Of a stretch of DNA of 64,000 bases, positions 8,971 to 18,074 are shown one piece after another. A model generated the notes under the pieces. It worked only from the letters and a program-made list of their open reading frames with translations, searched no databases and was not told the origin of the DNA. The first letter of the stretch is position 1. Each line of letters opens with the position of its first letter. The translations under genes and the position numbers were made by a program. The stretch is from Lachnospiraceae bacterium UBA7093 (GTDB lineage: Bacteria > Bacillota > Clostridia > Lachnospirales > Lachnospiraceae): positions 58,817 to 122,816 of the forward strand of contig DKYT01000019.1 in NCBI GenBank assembly GCA_002492465.1, read 5' to 3'.

Positions 8971-10527
8971 ATGGCAGAAACCATTCTCAGCATGGAGAAT
9001 ATTACCAAAATATATCCTAACGGCTTTATCGCAAATAAAAATGTGAATTTTGAACTGCGCAAAGGAGAAATACATGCCCTTGCCGGGGAAAACGGGGCGG
9101 GCAAGTCCACCCTGATGAAGGTTTTGTTCGGAGAAGAGCAGTGCGAGGAGGGCAAAATCTTTTTTAAGGGAAAAGAGGTGAAGATCGACAACCCGCTATG
9201 CGCTATCAAAATGGGTATTGGCATGGTACATCAACATTTTATGCTGGTTCCCAGCATGACGGTTGCGGAAAATATGGTACTTGGGTTGGAGCCGGAGAAA
9301 GCTGGATTCCTGAATAAGGAGGAGGCGGTAAAAAGGACAATAGAGGTATCGGAGAAGTATGGGCTGGAGATCGACCCCCATGCAAAGGTAAAAGATTTGA
9401 GTGTTGGGCTGAAACAGAGAGTGGAAATATTGAAGGCGCTGCTCCGGGGAGCGGATGTGCTGATTCTGGACGAGCCTACGGCGGTGCTGACGCCTCAGGA
9501 AACAGTGGAAATTTTTGAAGAACTGAAGCGCCTCAGGGAATTGGGGCACACTGTGGTATTTATTTCTCATAAGCTTAATGAAATCAAAGAAATTTGCGAT
9601 CGTATTACCATTATGAGGGACGGAAGAACCATCGATGTGAAAATGGTAGAGGAGGTATCCGAACAGGAAATTTCCAGGTTGATGATTGGAAGGGACGTAC
9701 AGCTTAAAACAGATAAAACGCCGGCTAAGCCGGGACAGACATTTCTTTCCGTTAAAAATCTGAGCTATACTGACGCGGCAGGTCAGCAGATTTTAAAGGA
9801 CATCAATATGACAGTGAGAAAAGGAGAGATACTTGGCATAGCGGGAATCGAGGGAAACGGACAAAACGAGTTAAGCGAGCTGGTTACGGGGATGCGAAAG
9901 CTCCGCACAGGTCAGATCCGCATTGGCGGAGAAGATATCAGCAGAAAATCTGTGCGGGAGATCAGGGAGCTTGGAGTATCTCATATTTCGCAGGATCGAA
10001 TGACATACGGCGTGGTAAGTGATGCGGGCGTGGCGGACAACATCATTGCAGACCGCTATTATCGAAAGGAATTTAAAAAGGGAATTTTGCTTAACAAAAA
10101 AAAGATTTGTGAAAAAACAGATCAGTTGATTTTGGAATACAGTGTGAAATGCGATAACAGGGAGCAGCCGGTGCGGATGCTCTCCGGTGGGAATATGCAG
10201 AAGGTGGTGGTGGCAAGAGAGTTTTCCAGCGACCCTAAGCTTGTCATAGCCAATCAGCCTACAAGAGGTATCGACGTTGGCGCTGCGGAGCTTGTTCACC
10301 GGAAGCTGCTGGAGCTTCGGGACAGGGAAGCCGCAATTCTGTTGATTTCGGCAGATCTTACAGAAATCATCCATTTAAGTGACAGCATTATCGTTTTGCA
10401 TGGCGGCGCAATAGCGGCTTATTTTGAGGATGTAAAACAGATGGATCCGGTGGAACTGGGAGAGTATATGCTGGGAATCAAGAAAATGACCCGGGAACAG
10501 ATAGGAGGGGCAGTGCATGAACAGTAA
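8971..10527 (+). CDS. ABC transporter ATP-binding protein with two nucleotide-binding domains (nucleoside importer, YufO/RbsA-like)
   Basis: Energising subunit of the BMP-dependent importer. Domain 1 has AGENGAGKST (Walker A), signature SVGLKQR and Walker B VLILDEPTAVL. Domain 2 has the degenerate P-loop AGIEGNGQNE usual for this family, signature LSGGNMQK and LVIANQPTRG. The ATG at 8971 is preferred because of the AAGGAG seven bases upstream; an open frame continues to 8896 but overlaps the binding-protein stop and has no ribosome site. The resulting 518 residues is the normal length. The stop overlaps the first permease gene by 11 bases. Confidence 0.93.
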   Translation: MAETILSMENITKIYPNGFIANKNVNFELRKGEIHALAGENGAGKSTLMKVLFGEEQCEEGKIFFKGKEVKIDNPLCAIKMGIGMVHQHFMLVPSMTVAENMVLGLEPEKAGFLNKEEAVKRTIEVSEKYGLEIDPHAKVKDLSVGLKQRVEILKALLRGADVLILDEPTAVLTPQETVEIFEELKRLRELGHTVVFISHKLNEIKEICDRITIMRDGRTIDVKMVEEVSEQEISRLMIGRDVQLKTDKTPAKPGQTFLSVKNLSYTDAAGQQILKDINMTVRKGEILGIAGIEGNGQNELSELVTGMRKLRTGQIRIGGEDISRKSVREIRELGVSHISQDRMTYGVVSDAGVADNIIADRYYRKEFKKGILLNKKKICEKTDQLILEYSVKCDNREQPVRMLSGGNMQKVVVAREFSSDPKLVIANQPTRGIDVGAAELVHRKLLELRDREAAILLISADLTEIIHLSDSIIVLHGGAIAAYFEDVKQMDPVELGEYMLGIKKMTREQIGGAVHEQ

Positions 10528-11593
10528 AAAGATAGAAAAAAGATTTGAGGCGATAAGAACACTGCTTGCCATTGTGATTGCACTGCTAATCGCCCTTGTG
10601 GTGATTGTGATTGTCAGTGATGATCCGGCAAATGCATTGTACAATTTCCTGATCGGACCGATGACCAACGCCAGAAGATTTGCCAATGTAATAGAGCTGT
10701 CAATTCCGCTGATGTTTTGTGGACTGGCAGTAAGTATCATGTTTGCTGCCGATCAAAGCAATATGGCGTCTGAAGGGGCGTTTTATGTATCCTGTACCGT
10801 GACCTCAGTGATTGCGGTGCTGTGGAAGCTGCCGCCTTTGCTTCATATGATAGCATGCCTGGCGGCAGGAACCCTCACAGGCATTATCATCATGTGCATT
10901 CCGGCAGTGCTGAAAGCAAAATGGCAGGCAAACGAACTGGTATCTTCCCTGATGCTGAATTATATTTGTCTGTATATGGGGAATTATATTATCAGAACCC
11001 GGGTGCTGGATACATCCCTTGGCATTACCACGTCTCTTGGCTTTCAGGAAACCGTATCCCTGCCCAATCTGATTCCGGGAACCCGCCTGCACCTGGGGCT
11101 GGTATTTGTGATTCTTGCCGTCATTTTATGCTACATTATGATGTATCATACAGGGCTGGGATATTCCATCAGAACCATTGGGCAGAATAAAAATTTTGCA
11201 AAATATGCCGGAATGGGCGTAGGGGGTGTAGTAGTTTTAACCCAGGTTATAGGTGGTGCGCTTGCAGGCTTTGGAGGCGCCACAGAAATGATTGGCATGT
11301 ATAACAGATTTCAATATCAGGGGCTGCCTCAATATGGCTTTGATGGTATGCTGATCGCTATTATGGCAAAATATAATCCGGCGCTTGTGCCTGTTGCCGC
11401 GATTTTCCTTGCTTATATACGTACCGGAGCAGATATTATGAACAGAACAAGCGACGTGCCTTACGAGATCATTTCAGTAATCCAATCTGCGATTATTATG
11501 CTGGTGGTTGCAAAAATGTTCCTGAATCGGCTGAAGCATAAACAGATCGTAAAATATTCCAAGCTGGAGCTGGAGAAGAAGGAGGCATTGTAG
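10517..11593 (+). CDS. Nucleoside-type ABC transporter permease 1 (YufP-like, BPD_transp_2)
   Basis: Polytopic membrane protein with 8-10 predicted helices, beginning after a short cytoplasmic segment. It contains SEGAFYVSCTVTS and the characteristic loop RTIGQNKNFAKYAGM, the ATPase-contact region of this family. AGGAGGGG precedes the ATG, which lies inside the end of the ATPase gene. Length 358 is normal. It should pair with the next permease. Confidence 0.92.
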   Translation: MNSKKIEKRFEAIRTLLAIVIALLIALVVIVIVSDDPANALYNFLIGPMTNARRFANVIELSIPLMFCGLAVSIMFAADQSNMASEGAFYVSCTVTSVIAVLWKLPPLLHMIACLAAGTLTGIIIMCIPAVLKAKWQANELVSSLMLNYICLYMGNYIIRTRVLDTSLGITTSLGFQETVSLPNLIPGTRLHLGLVFVILAVILCYIMMYHTGLGYSIRTIGQNKNFAKYAGMGVGGVVVLTQVIGGALAGFGGATEMIGMYNRFQYQGLPQYGFDGMLIAIMAKYNPALVPVAAIFLAYIRTGADIMNRTSDVPYEIISVIQSAIIMLVVAKMFLNRLKHKQIVKYSKLELEKKEAL

Positions 11594-11594
11594 A

Positions 11595-12539
11595 ATGAAA
11601 CAGATTGTAAATATTATTTTTTCCACCCAGTTCTTTTATTCCATCCTTCGGATTTCAACGCCTATTATGTTTGCTTCCATGGGGGCGCTGATTACTTCCA
11701 GGGCAGGCGTAATTAACATTGGCTTGGAGGGTATTATGTTGTTCGCGGCGCTTTCCGGGGTGATTTTCAGCGCGGTTACAGGCAGCGCCTGGATGGGATT
11801 TCTGGGGGCTGTTGCCACAGGCGTTTTGATTGCAATTTTAATGTCTTATGTTGCGCTGATCCTGAAATCTCATATTACTCTTACAGGAATAGCGATCAAT
11901 ATGTTTGCCTCCGGCTCCACCGTGTTTATTCTTTATCTGGTAACCGGGGACAAGGGAATTTCTTCTTCCCTGGCGAGCAAGGTCATGCCTACGGTTGCGC
12001 TTCCGCTGATTGGGAAAATACCGGTTGTGGGCGAGATTCTTTCGGGACATAATATTTTAACGTATCTGTCCTTTTTAGCCGTTTTATTTACATACATTCT
12101 GTTGAATAAAACGGTAATAGGACTGAGGATCAGAGCTGTGGGAGAAAATGAACAGGCGGCATTATCGGTAGGTGCAAAACCGGTGAAATATCAGTTTATA
12201 GCCATGCTGATCAGCGGCGTTTTAGCCGGAATGGGAGGCGCATACATGTCTATGGGATATGTTTCCTGGTTTTCCAGAGACATGGTGGCAGGTCGTGGGT
12301 TTATTGCCCTGGCCGCCCAGCAGCTGGGACAGGGCACTACTCTGGGAACCATGTGCGCAACTTTTGTATTTGGAATGGCGGACGCCCTTGCCAATAATCT
12401 GCAGGCGCTGCAAATGCCCTCGGAATTTGTACAGTCTATTCCTTACCTGACGACCATTATAGGACTGGTGGTTTTTTCCATAGCAAAGCAGAGAAAGGAA
12501 TTAAAAAGAATCAGAGAAAATAATCAAAAGGCAGTTTAA
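11595..12539 (+). CDS. Nucleoside-type ABC transporter permease 2 (YufQ-like, BPD_transp_2)
   Basis: Second membrane subunit of the importer, 314 residues. The INIGLEGIMLFAAL segment near residue 38 and LRIRAVGENEQAALSVGA near residues 175-192 are hallmarks of this subfamily. Its ATG is one base after the previous stop, with GGAGG inside the upstream gene end. It ends 17 bases before the ADP-ribosylglycohydrolase gene, in the same operon. Confidence 0.92.
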   Translation: MKQIVNIIFSTQFFYSILRISTPIMFASMGALITSRAGVINIGLEGIMLFAALSGVIFSAVTGSAWMGFLGAVATGVLIAILMSYVALILKSHITLTGIAINMFASGSTVFILYLVTGDKGISSSLASKVMPTVALPLIGKIPVVGEILSGHNILTYLSFLAVLFTYILLNKTVIGLRIRAVGENEQAALSVGAKPVKYQFIAMLISGVLAGMGGAYMSMGYVSWFSRDMVAGRGFIALAAQQLGQGTTLGTMCATFVFGMADALANNLQALQMPSEFVQSIPYLTTIIGLVVFSIAKQRKELKRIRENNQKAV

Positions 12540-12556
12540 AAGAAAGGAAGACAGTT

Positions 12557-13954
12557 ATGAATAAAAAAGCGTGGGAATACGGAAGAGAAATTATTGAAAG
12601 GGAAAGACCTTTTCCGGAGCGTGCCGGGCGCGTTTTGTGGGATGATGTGATCAGAGACGGAAAAAGGGATTTGGATAATATGAAATATCTCTGGGGCGGA
12701 AACGTCACGGAATCCTTACTGCCCTTGTTTTTCATTGCAGTGTACGTACAGGAATACGGAAATCTGGGATATGATGTGACCAAAGCGGAGGCGATGATCG
12801 AGGAAGGTCGGGAGCTTGCAAGGGTGAAAAATGATATTGCCCTTTACAGGCATACCTGCAGGCTTCTGAAAACTTTGTTTGACTCTCCTAAAAAGGAAGA
12901 CCACGAGCACTGGAGCTATACGGAGTATAACACCTTTGAACAATATGCCGCAGCGGTAAAGTTCCCGGAATATGAGCCTTATACCCCTGACAGGAAAGAG
13001 CTGTTTGATAAGATCTATGCAGGATGGGTGGCTCAGGTCTGCGCAGGGGCAATCGGAACAGCGATTGAGGGATATCACACTAAGGCGTTGGAGGAGGTGT
13101 ACGGAACAGTAGACCGTTACATCAAAGATCCTGAAATGTATAACGACGATCTTACCTTTGAGCTTGCTTTTTTGGAAACCTTTATCAGAAAAGGTTATGA
13201 GTTGACGGCTACCGATGTGGCGGAGGACTGGGCGGCAAGGCTTCCCTTTGCTTTTACAGCAGAAGGGATTGCCCTTAAAAATATTAAAAACGGAATTTAT
13301 CCGCCGGAAAGCGGTAAATTCCGGAATCCTTTCAGGGAATTGATCGGCGCGCAAATGCGGGGCGGCATCTGCGGCATGGCGGCGCCAGGGGATCCTTATA
13401 TGGCGGCAAAGCTTGCCTGGGAGGACGCCATTGTTTCCCATCACAATAACGGTGTGCTTGGAGAAATATTTAACGCGGTTATGGTTTCCCTTGCCTTTAT
13501 CAAAAAGGATATGCGGGAAATCTGCCGGGAGGCAATTGATCTGATACCCAGGGACAGCGAATACTATACAGTTGTGACGTATGCCTGGAAGGCATGTGAA
13601 AAATACGGAAGCTGGAGAGAGGCATGGCTGGATTGTGACGAGAAGTATAAGGAATTTTGTTGGATCCACGCTTATCCCAATGCCTGTGCGGAAGTAGTTG
13701 CCCTGTATTTTTGTGACAATGACTATGATAAGCTGGTAAATCTGATTGCCATGTGCGGATTGGATTCCGATTGTAACGCCGCTCAGGTGGCAAATATTCT
13801 TGCAGTGGCACAGGGAAAAGAGTGCATTGGAGAAAAGTGGACCGATCCCATAGGGGACTATATGGAAACCTATGTAAGGGGGATGGAAATCGTGAAATTT
13901 AAGATTCTGGCAGAAAAAACAGTGGACGCAGTTTTAAAAGCAAAAAAGGAGTAA
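12557..13954 (+). CDS. ADP-ribosylglycohydrolase family protein, copy 1
   Basis: Predicted cytoplasmic hydrolase of the DraG/ARH fold. The two metal-binding clusters can be recognised: YNDDLTFELAF near residues 195-205, and DSDCNAAQVANI near residues 397-408, corresponding to the late D-S/T-D motif. About 130 extra N-terminal residues precede the family domain, which starts near DKIYAGWVAQVCAGAIGTAIEG. GGAAG precedes the ATG. A paralogue follows 6 bases after the stop. Operon context (ribokinase, nucleoside-type importer) suggests cleavage of an N- or O-glycosidic bond of an ADP-ribosyl or nucleoside-like substrate rather than reversal of protein ADP-ribosylation; this is inference. Confidence 0.85.
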   Translation: MNKKAWEYGREIIERERPFPERAGRVLWDDVIRDGKRDLDNMKYLWGGNVTESLLPLFFIAVYVQEYGNLGYDVTKAEAMIEEGRELARVKNDIALYRHTCRLLKTLFDSPKKEDHEHWSYTEYNTFEQYAAAVKFPEYEPYTPDRKELFDKIYAGWVAQVCAGAIGTAIEGYHTKALEEVYGTVDRYIKDPEMYNDDLTFELAFLETFIRKGYELTATDVAEDWAARLPFAFTAEGIALKNIKNGIYPPESGKFRNPFRELIGAQMRGGICGMAAPGDPYMAAKLAWEDAIVSHHNNGVLGEIFNAVMVSLAFIKKDMREICREAIDLIPRDSEYYTVVTYAWKACEKYGSWREAWLDCDEKYKEFCWIHAYPNACAEVVALYFCDNDYDKLVNLIAMCGLDSDCNAAQVANILAVAQGKECIGEKWTDPIGDYMETYVRGMEIVKFKILAEKTVDAVLKAKKE

Positions 13955-13960
13955 AAGGTT

Positions 13961-15373
13961 ATGAAAGCATGGGAGTACACGTATGAAAAAACACAAAGCG
14001 CCGTTCCTGTATTGCAGAAGGAAGAGGAAAAGGAGTGGACAGATCAAAAGGTCAGTATAGGGGATATTGATATTGAAGAGACAAGGATCCGCTGGGCGAC
14101 CCAGGTACCTGGCAGCAGGGCGCCTGACTATGTTATGATCGGAGGAATTCAGGCGACGGAAAATATGGGCTATGATGTAAGGGAAGCGGAGGAAATGATT
14201 CCCCTGATCCAAAAGGCTTATGATGAGAAGGATCATGTGGAATTTCTGAAGCTGACTTCTAAGCTGTTTCATCTGCTTGCCACGTCGCCTAAGAAGGAGG
14301 GGCATCCTTACTGGGGCTACCGGTATTATGAGTCCTTTGAGGATCACAGAGGAGAGGTGACCTTTCCTGTTTATAAGCTCCCTGCCTACACGGAGGAAGA
14401 GCTGTTTGAAAAAATTCATGCAGGCTGGCAAGGGCAGATTGCAGGAGCGGCATTGGGCACGATCATCGAAGGCTACAGCAGTAACCAGTTGAAAAGGGCG
14501 TTTGGAGATATTCAGGGTTATTTAAGGGAGCCCAGCACCTACAATGACGATGTGTTATTTGAGCTTGCCTTTCTGGAGGCATATTTAAAAAAGGGCAAGA
14601 ATGTTACCTCAGAGGATATCGGACTGGAGTGGGTAGGAAGAATCGAATATACCTGGAGCGCGGAGGAAGCCGCTTTTAAAAACCTGAAAAGAGGAATTTT
14701 CCCACCCATGTCCGCCACCTTAAACAATCCCTGGAGAGAATGGATCGGCGCGCAGATGAGAGGATCTATCTGCGGAATGGTAGCGCCGGGAAATCCGGAA
14801 CTGGCGGCAAGGCTTGCCTGGACAGACGGGACAGTTTCCCATGTAAACAACGGCGTTTTGGGGGAAGCATTTAACGCAATTTTAGTATCCCTCGCCTATG
14901 TGGAAGACAACGTAAAAGAGATTTTGAAAAAAGCGGTGGAACTGATGCCGGGAAAAAGTCAGTACTATTCGGTGGTCAAATTTGCATGGGATGTCTGTGA
15001 GGAAGCTGGCTGCTGGGGGGACGCCTGGCAGAAATGTGAGGAGAAATTTAAAAGATATAATTGGATCCATACATATCCCAATGCGGCGGCGGAAGTGGTG
15101 TCTCTTTATTTCGGAGAAAATGATTTTGACCGATGCATGCATATCTGCGCAATGTGCGGTCAGGATGTAGACTGCAATGCAGGTCAGATCGGTACGGTTT
15201 ACGGCATCATGCAGGGCTATAAAGGCATTCATAAAAAGTGGACGGATCCTTTTAAGGACAGATTCGACAGTCTTTTCAGAGGCTATGAACACACGACTCT
15301 ATCGTATTTGGCGAAGCTGGTGCAAAAGGCGGTGGGGCTTATGGAGGAACAGGAGGAAAAGCGTGAAATTTGA
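13961..15373 (+). CDS. ADP-ribosylglycohydrolase family protein, copy 2
   Basis: Paralogue of the preceding gene with the same layout: a variable N-terminal segment of about 140 residues, then FEKIHAGWQGQIAGAALGTI, YNDDVLFELAF with paired metal-binding aspartates, the conserved ERIGAQMRG-like stretch (WIGAQMRGSICGMVAPG) and DVDCNAGQIG near residue 405. Two divergent copies side by side suggest a heteromeric enzyme or two related substrates. GGAG lies 8-10 bases before the ATG. The stop overlaps the following membrane protein gene by 11 bases. Confidence 0.85.
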   Translation: MKAWEYTYEKTQSAVPVLQKEEEKEWTDQKVSIGDIDIEETRIRWATQVPGSRAPDYVMIGGIQATENMGYDVREAEEMIPLIQKAYDEKDHVEFLKLTSKLFHLLATSPKKEGHPYWGYRYYESFEDHRGEVTFPVYKLPAYTEEELFEKIHAGWQGQIAGAALGTIIEGYSSNQLKRAFGDIQGYLREPSTYNDDVLFELAFLEAYLKKGKNVTSEDIGLEWVGRIEYTWSAEEAAFKNLKRGIFPPMSATLNNPWREWIGAQMRGSICGMVAPGNPELAARLAWTDGTVSHVNNGVLGEAFNAILVSLAYVEDNVKEILKKAVELMPGKSQYYSVVKFAWDVCEEAGCWGDAWQKCEEKFKRYNWIHTYPNAAAEVVSLYFGENDFDRCMHICAMCGQDVDCNAGQIGTVYGIMQGYKGIHKKWTDPFKDRFDSLFRGYEHTTLSYLAKLVQKAVGLMEEQEEKREI

Positions 15374-16001
15374 TAGAAAAAACCTGGCAAGAAAATTGGT
15401 GGTGGCGATGCTGGGGCTTATGATCTGCGGAATTGGAGTCGGTATCTTTTTGTACAGCGGTCTGGGGGTGGATCCGGCAAGCGTATTTGAGCTGGGCGTT
15501 GCAAAGGTTTTTCATATTACTTACGGAACAGCTTCGGCGGCAATCAACGTGATAATTCTTGTCATCGTGTTTTTCCTGGACAAATCCTATATCAATATAT
15601 CCTCCCTTCTTGCAATTTTCGGGATCGGATATACGGCGGATTTCACCAATTTTATTTTGGGGCTGTTTTTGAAAGGCGAGCAGCATCTTGCAGTGAGGGT
15701 CATAATGATTATAATTGGTCTGCTGGTTATGAGCGCAGGAATTGCGGCATACATAAGAGCAGATCTGGGAGTGGGCGCCATCGATTTGATTTCTGAAATC
15801 ACCAGCAATAAATTAAAAGTGTCTTACAGAGGAGTGCGGATCGCGGCGGACATTACATTTGTCATTGTAGGCTTTCTGCTGGGGGGAGCTGTTGGAATCG
15901 GAACCCTGCTCGCAGCATTTATGACCGGACCCTCCGTACAGTTCCTGCGTCCCTACGTTTATAAGGTAACAGACAAAATATTGAAAAAGGAGCGGCAGTG
16001 A
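15363..16001 (+). CDS. YczE/YitT-like integral membrane protein
   Basis: Membrane protein of about 212 residues with five or six hydrophobic helices, resembling the YczE/YyaS/YitT group (COG2364). Features are VVAMLGLMICGIGVGIF at the start and the repeated region ADLGVGAIDLISE. I place the start at the GTG at 15363 because AGGAGGAAAAGC precedes it directly; an open frame extends upstream inside the other gene without a ribosome site. Function of this family is not established; transport or sensing of small molecules is possible. It is translationally coupled to the second ADP-ribosylglycohydrolase gene and is the last gene of the operon. Confidence 0.75.
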   Translation: MKFDRKNLARKLVVAMLGLMICGIGVGIFLYSGLGVDPASVFELGVAKVFHITYGTASAAINVIILVIVFFLDKSYINISSLLAIFGIGYTADFTNFILGLFLKGEQHLAVRVIMIIIGLLVMSAGIAAYIRADLGVGAIDLISEITSNKLKVSYRGVRIAADITFVIVGFLLGGAVGIGTLLAAFMTGPSVQFLRPYVYKVTDKILKKERQ

Positions 16002-16039
16002 GGCATTGGCGGAAAGAGCAGAGGCAAAGAGTCTTTATG

Positions 16040-16068
16040 TAGAAAAAAATGGATAAGCGTTGTATAAT
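16040..16068 (+). promoter_or_regulatory. Candidate promoter of the LacI-kinase fusion gene
   Basis: A perfect TATAAT at 16063-16068 is preceded, at a 17-base spacing, by TAGAAA (4 of 6 consensus positions). It lies 55 bases before the ATG at 16123 and after the end of the transporter operon. Confidence 0.55.
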
Positions 16069-16122
16069 AAAAAACAACCATCTATTTTATGTGGAAATGA
16101 ATACCAGAGAACAGAGGAAAAT

Positions 16123-18024
16123 ATGAACATAAAAGACATCGCAAAGCTATGCGGAGTATCTCCGTCCACAGTCTCAAAGATTCTCCATAATAAGGATTCT
16201 GACATCAGCGTTGAAACAAGAAAAAAGGTGCTGGAGATCATCAAAAAATATCAGTATGTGCCTTATTCCAAAGTGATCAACAGCGCTTCGCCTAAAACCA
16301 ATATGATTGGGGTACTGGTTTCGGGGGGCAGCTATGAAGTACAGCAGTTTCTTTACGCCATAGAGGGGGCTGCCGCCAGAGAAGGCTACAGCGTTATTCT
16401 TTGCAACACCGGAGGGGAAAAAGAAAATATAGATAAATATTGCCGCATCCTTGAAAATAAAGGAGTAGACGGCATTATTTCCATATGCCAGAAGGAGGAG
16501 CTGCCGGAAGAGCTTAAGGCGGCGCAGGTACAGATCCTGGATGGGAAAAATGAAAATCATAAAAGCGCTGCGGCAGATGTCTGTTTTGAAATGCAGGAGG
16601 CAGGCTATAGAGCTGCAAACTATTTATTGGAAAAAGGACACAGGAAAATAGCATGCCTTTTGAGAAAAGAAGACGCTGACATTGAGGCAGGTTTTTTACT
16701 TGCTTATAAGGAATGGTTTATTTCGCCGGAAAAAGAATGGGTCTTTTTTGGCAGCAATGAGGATATTACGAATATCGGCATTGCCAAATGCCTGAACGAG
16801 GATGTGACGGCTGTCATTTGCGGGGATTTGGAGATAGGAAATATTCTTTACGGGAAGCTGAGAGAGAGAGGCGATACCATACCCAACAAGATTTCTGTGA
16901 TCAGCGTAAGAGATCATAAGATGGCTGAAATGGTCTATCCGCAAATGACGGCAGTACATATTCCCGCTAAGGAGATCGGGGAGGCGGCTGTAAATGCCCT
17001 GATTGAGATTGTGGAAGGCAGAAAACCGGCTTATGAATGCAGGAAAAAAATTGAGCTCAGGATCAATGAGAGAGGAAGCGTCATGAAGCCGGCAGATCAC
17101 GATCAGGGAGGAAAGATCGTGGTGGTAGGAAGTATGAATATGGATTGTATCATCAACGTTTCCCATATTCCCACAGGCGGAGAAACCGTCAGAAGCGGCA
17201 ATATTGTATCTCTTCCGGGAGGAAAGGGGGCGAACCAGGCAGTAGGCGCAGGCAGGCTGGAAGGGCTTGTATATATGATCGGAAGGCTGGGAAATGACAG
17301 CGACGGAAAGGTAATATACAACAGCCTGGTAAGCAGCGGCGTACATACCGACGGCGTGGTGTTTGATGAAAGTGTGCCTACCGGAAAGGCATATATCAAT
17401 GTGGCGCCTGACGGAGAAAGCACCATTGTCATTTACAGCGGAGCCAATGAAAAGCTGGACAGAAGCCAGGTGAAGCAGTTTGAGCAGCTGTTGGACGACG
17501 CGGCATACTGCCTTTTGAACCTGGAGATTGCGGAAGAAACGGTGGAATATACCATACAGAAATGTAAAAAGAAAAAGATAGAAGTCATTTTAAAACCCTC
17601 TTCTGTGGAGAAAATGAAAGAAAGCCTGTTTGAGAACATCGATTATTTTATACCAAACGAGAAAGAAGTAAAACAGTTGATTCCGGGGGATACCAGTATA
17701 GAAGAAAAAGCGGATATCCTGCTTTCTAAGGGCGTGAAAAATGTGATTATTACCTTGGGACATAAGGGATGCTATTTGAAGAATGCCCGATATGAACGAC
17801 ATTTTCCAGCGGCGGATTTTTATCCTCTGGACACTACCGGAGCGGCGGATGCTTTTATCAGCGCCTTTGCGGTGGCGTTAAGCGAGGGTAATGATATTTT
17901 GTATGCGGTAGGATTTGCTACCTATGCGGCAGGCGTGAGCATTACAAGGCAGGGAGTTCAGCCGGCGATGGTGGACCGGAAGGGGCTTGCCCTGTATCAG
18001 GAGGAAATAAACGGATTTTCCTGA
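16123..18024 (+). CDS. LacI-type transcription regulator fused to a ribokinase-like PfkB kinase domain
   Basis: A 633-residue fusion. Residues 1-50 form a LacI helix-turn-helix (IKDIAKLCGVSPSTVSKIL). Residues about 55-320 form a periplasmic-binding-protein-like effector domain. From about residue 328 a full ribokinase-like domain follows: VVGSMNMDCI, PGGKGANQAVGAG, IPNEKEV (NxxE) and DTTGAADAFISAF, which keeps the catalytic aspartate although the usual GAGD is GAAD. The ATG follows AGAGGA at 16123; an upstream ATG at 16060 would place extra residues ahead of the helix-turn-helix and overlaps the promoter. It probably controls the upstream operon in response to the sugar or nucleoside that its kinase half binds or phosphorylates. 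A strong terminator follows. Confidence 0.85.
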   Translation: MNIKDIAKLCGVSPSTVSKILHNKDSDISVETRKKVLEIIKKYQYVPYSKVINSASPKTNMIGVLVSGGSYEVQQFLYAIEGAAAREGYSVILCNTGGEKENIDKYCRILENKGVDGIISICQKEELPEELKAAQVQILDGKNENHKSAAADVCFEMQEAGYRAANYLLEKGHRKIACLLRKEDADIEAGFLLAYKEWFISPEKEWVFFGSNEDITNIGIAKCLNEDVTAVICGDLEIGNILYGKLRERGDTIPNKISVISVRDHKMAEMVYPQMTAVHIPAKEIGEAAVNALIEIVEGRKPAYECRKKIELRINERGSVMKPADHDQGGKIVVVGSMNMDCIINVSHIPTGGETVRSGNIVSLPGGKGANQAVGAGRLEGLVYMIGRLGNDSDGKVIYNSLVSSGVHTDGVVFDESVPTGKAYINVAPDGESTIVIYSGANEKLDRSQVKQFEQLLDDAAYCLLNLEIAEETVEYTIQKCKKKKIEVILKPSSVEKMKESLFENIDYFIPNEKEVKQLIPGDTSIEEKADILLSKGVKNVIITLGHKGCYLKNARYERHFPAADFYPLDTTGAADAFISAFAVALSEGNDILYAVGFATYAAGVSITRQGVQPAMVDRKGLALYQEEINGFS

Positions 18025-18038
18025 GAGGGGATGTTTTG

Positions 18039-18073
18039 AAAACGCAGGGCAATATCACATTGCCCTGCGTTTT
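18039..18073. terminator. Bidirectional terminator between converging genes
   Basis: A perfect 15-bp stem (AAAACGCAGGGCAAT / ATTGCCCTGCGTTTT) with a 5-base loop, with T-tracts on both strands. It sits between the fusion regulator (+) and nicotinate phosphoribosyltransferase (-). Confidence 0.95.
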
Positions 18074-18074
18074 T

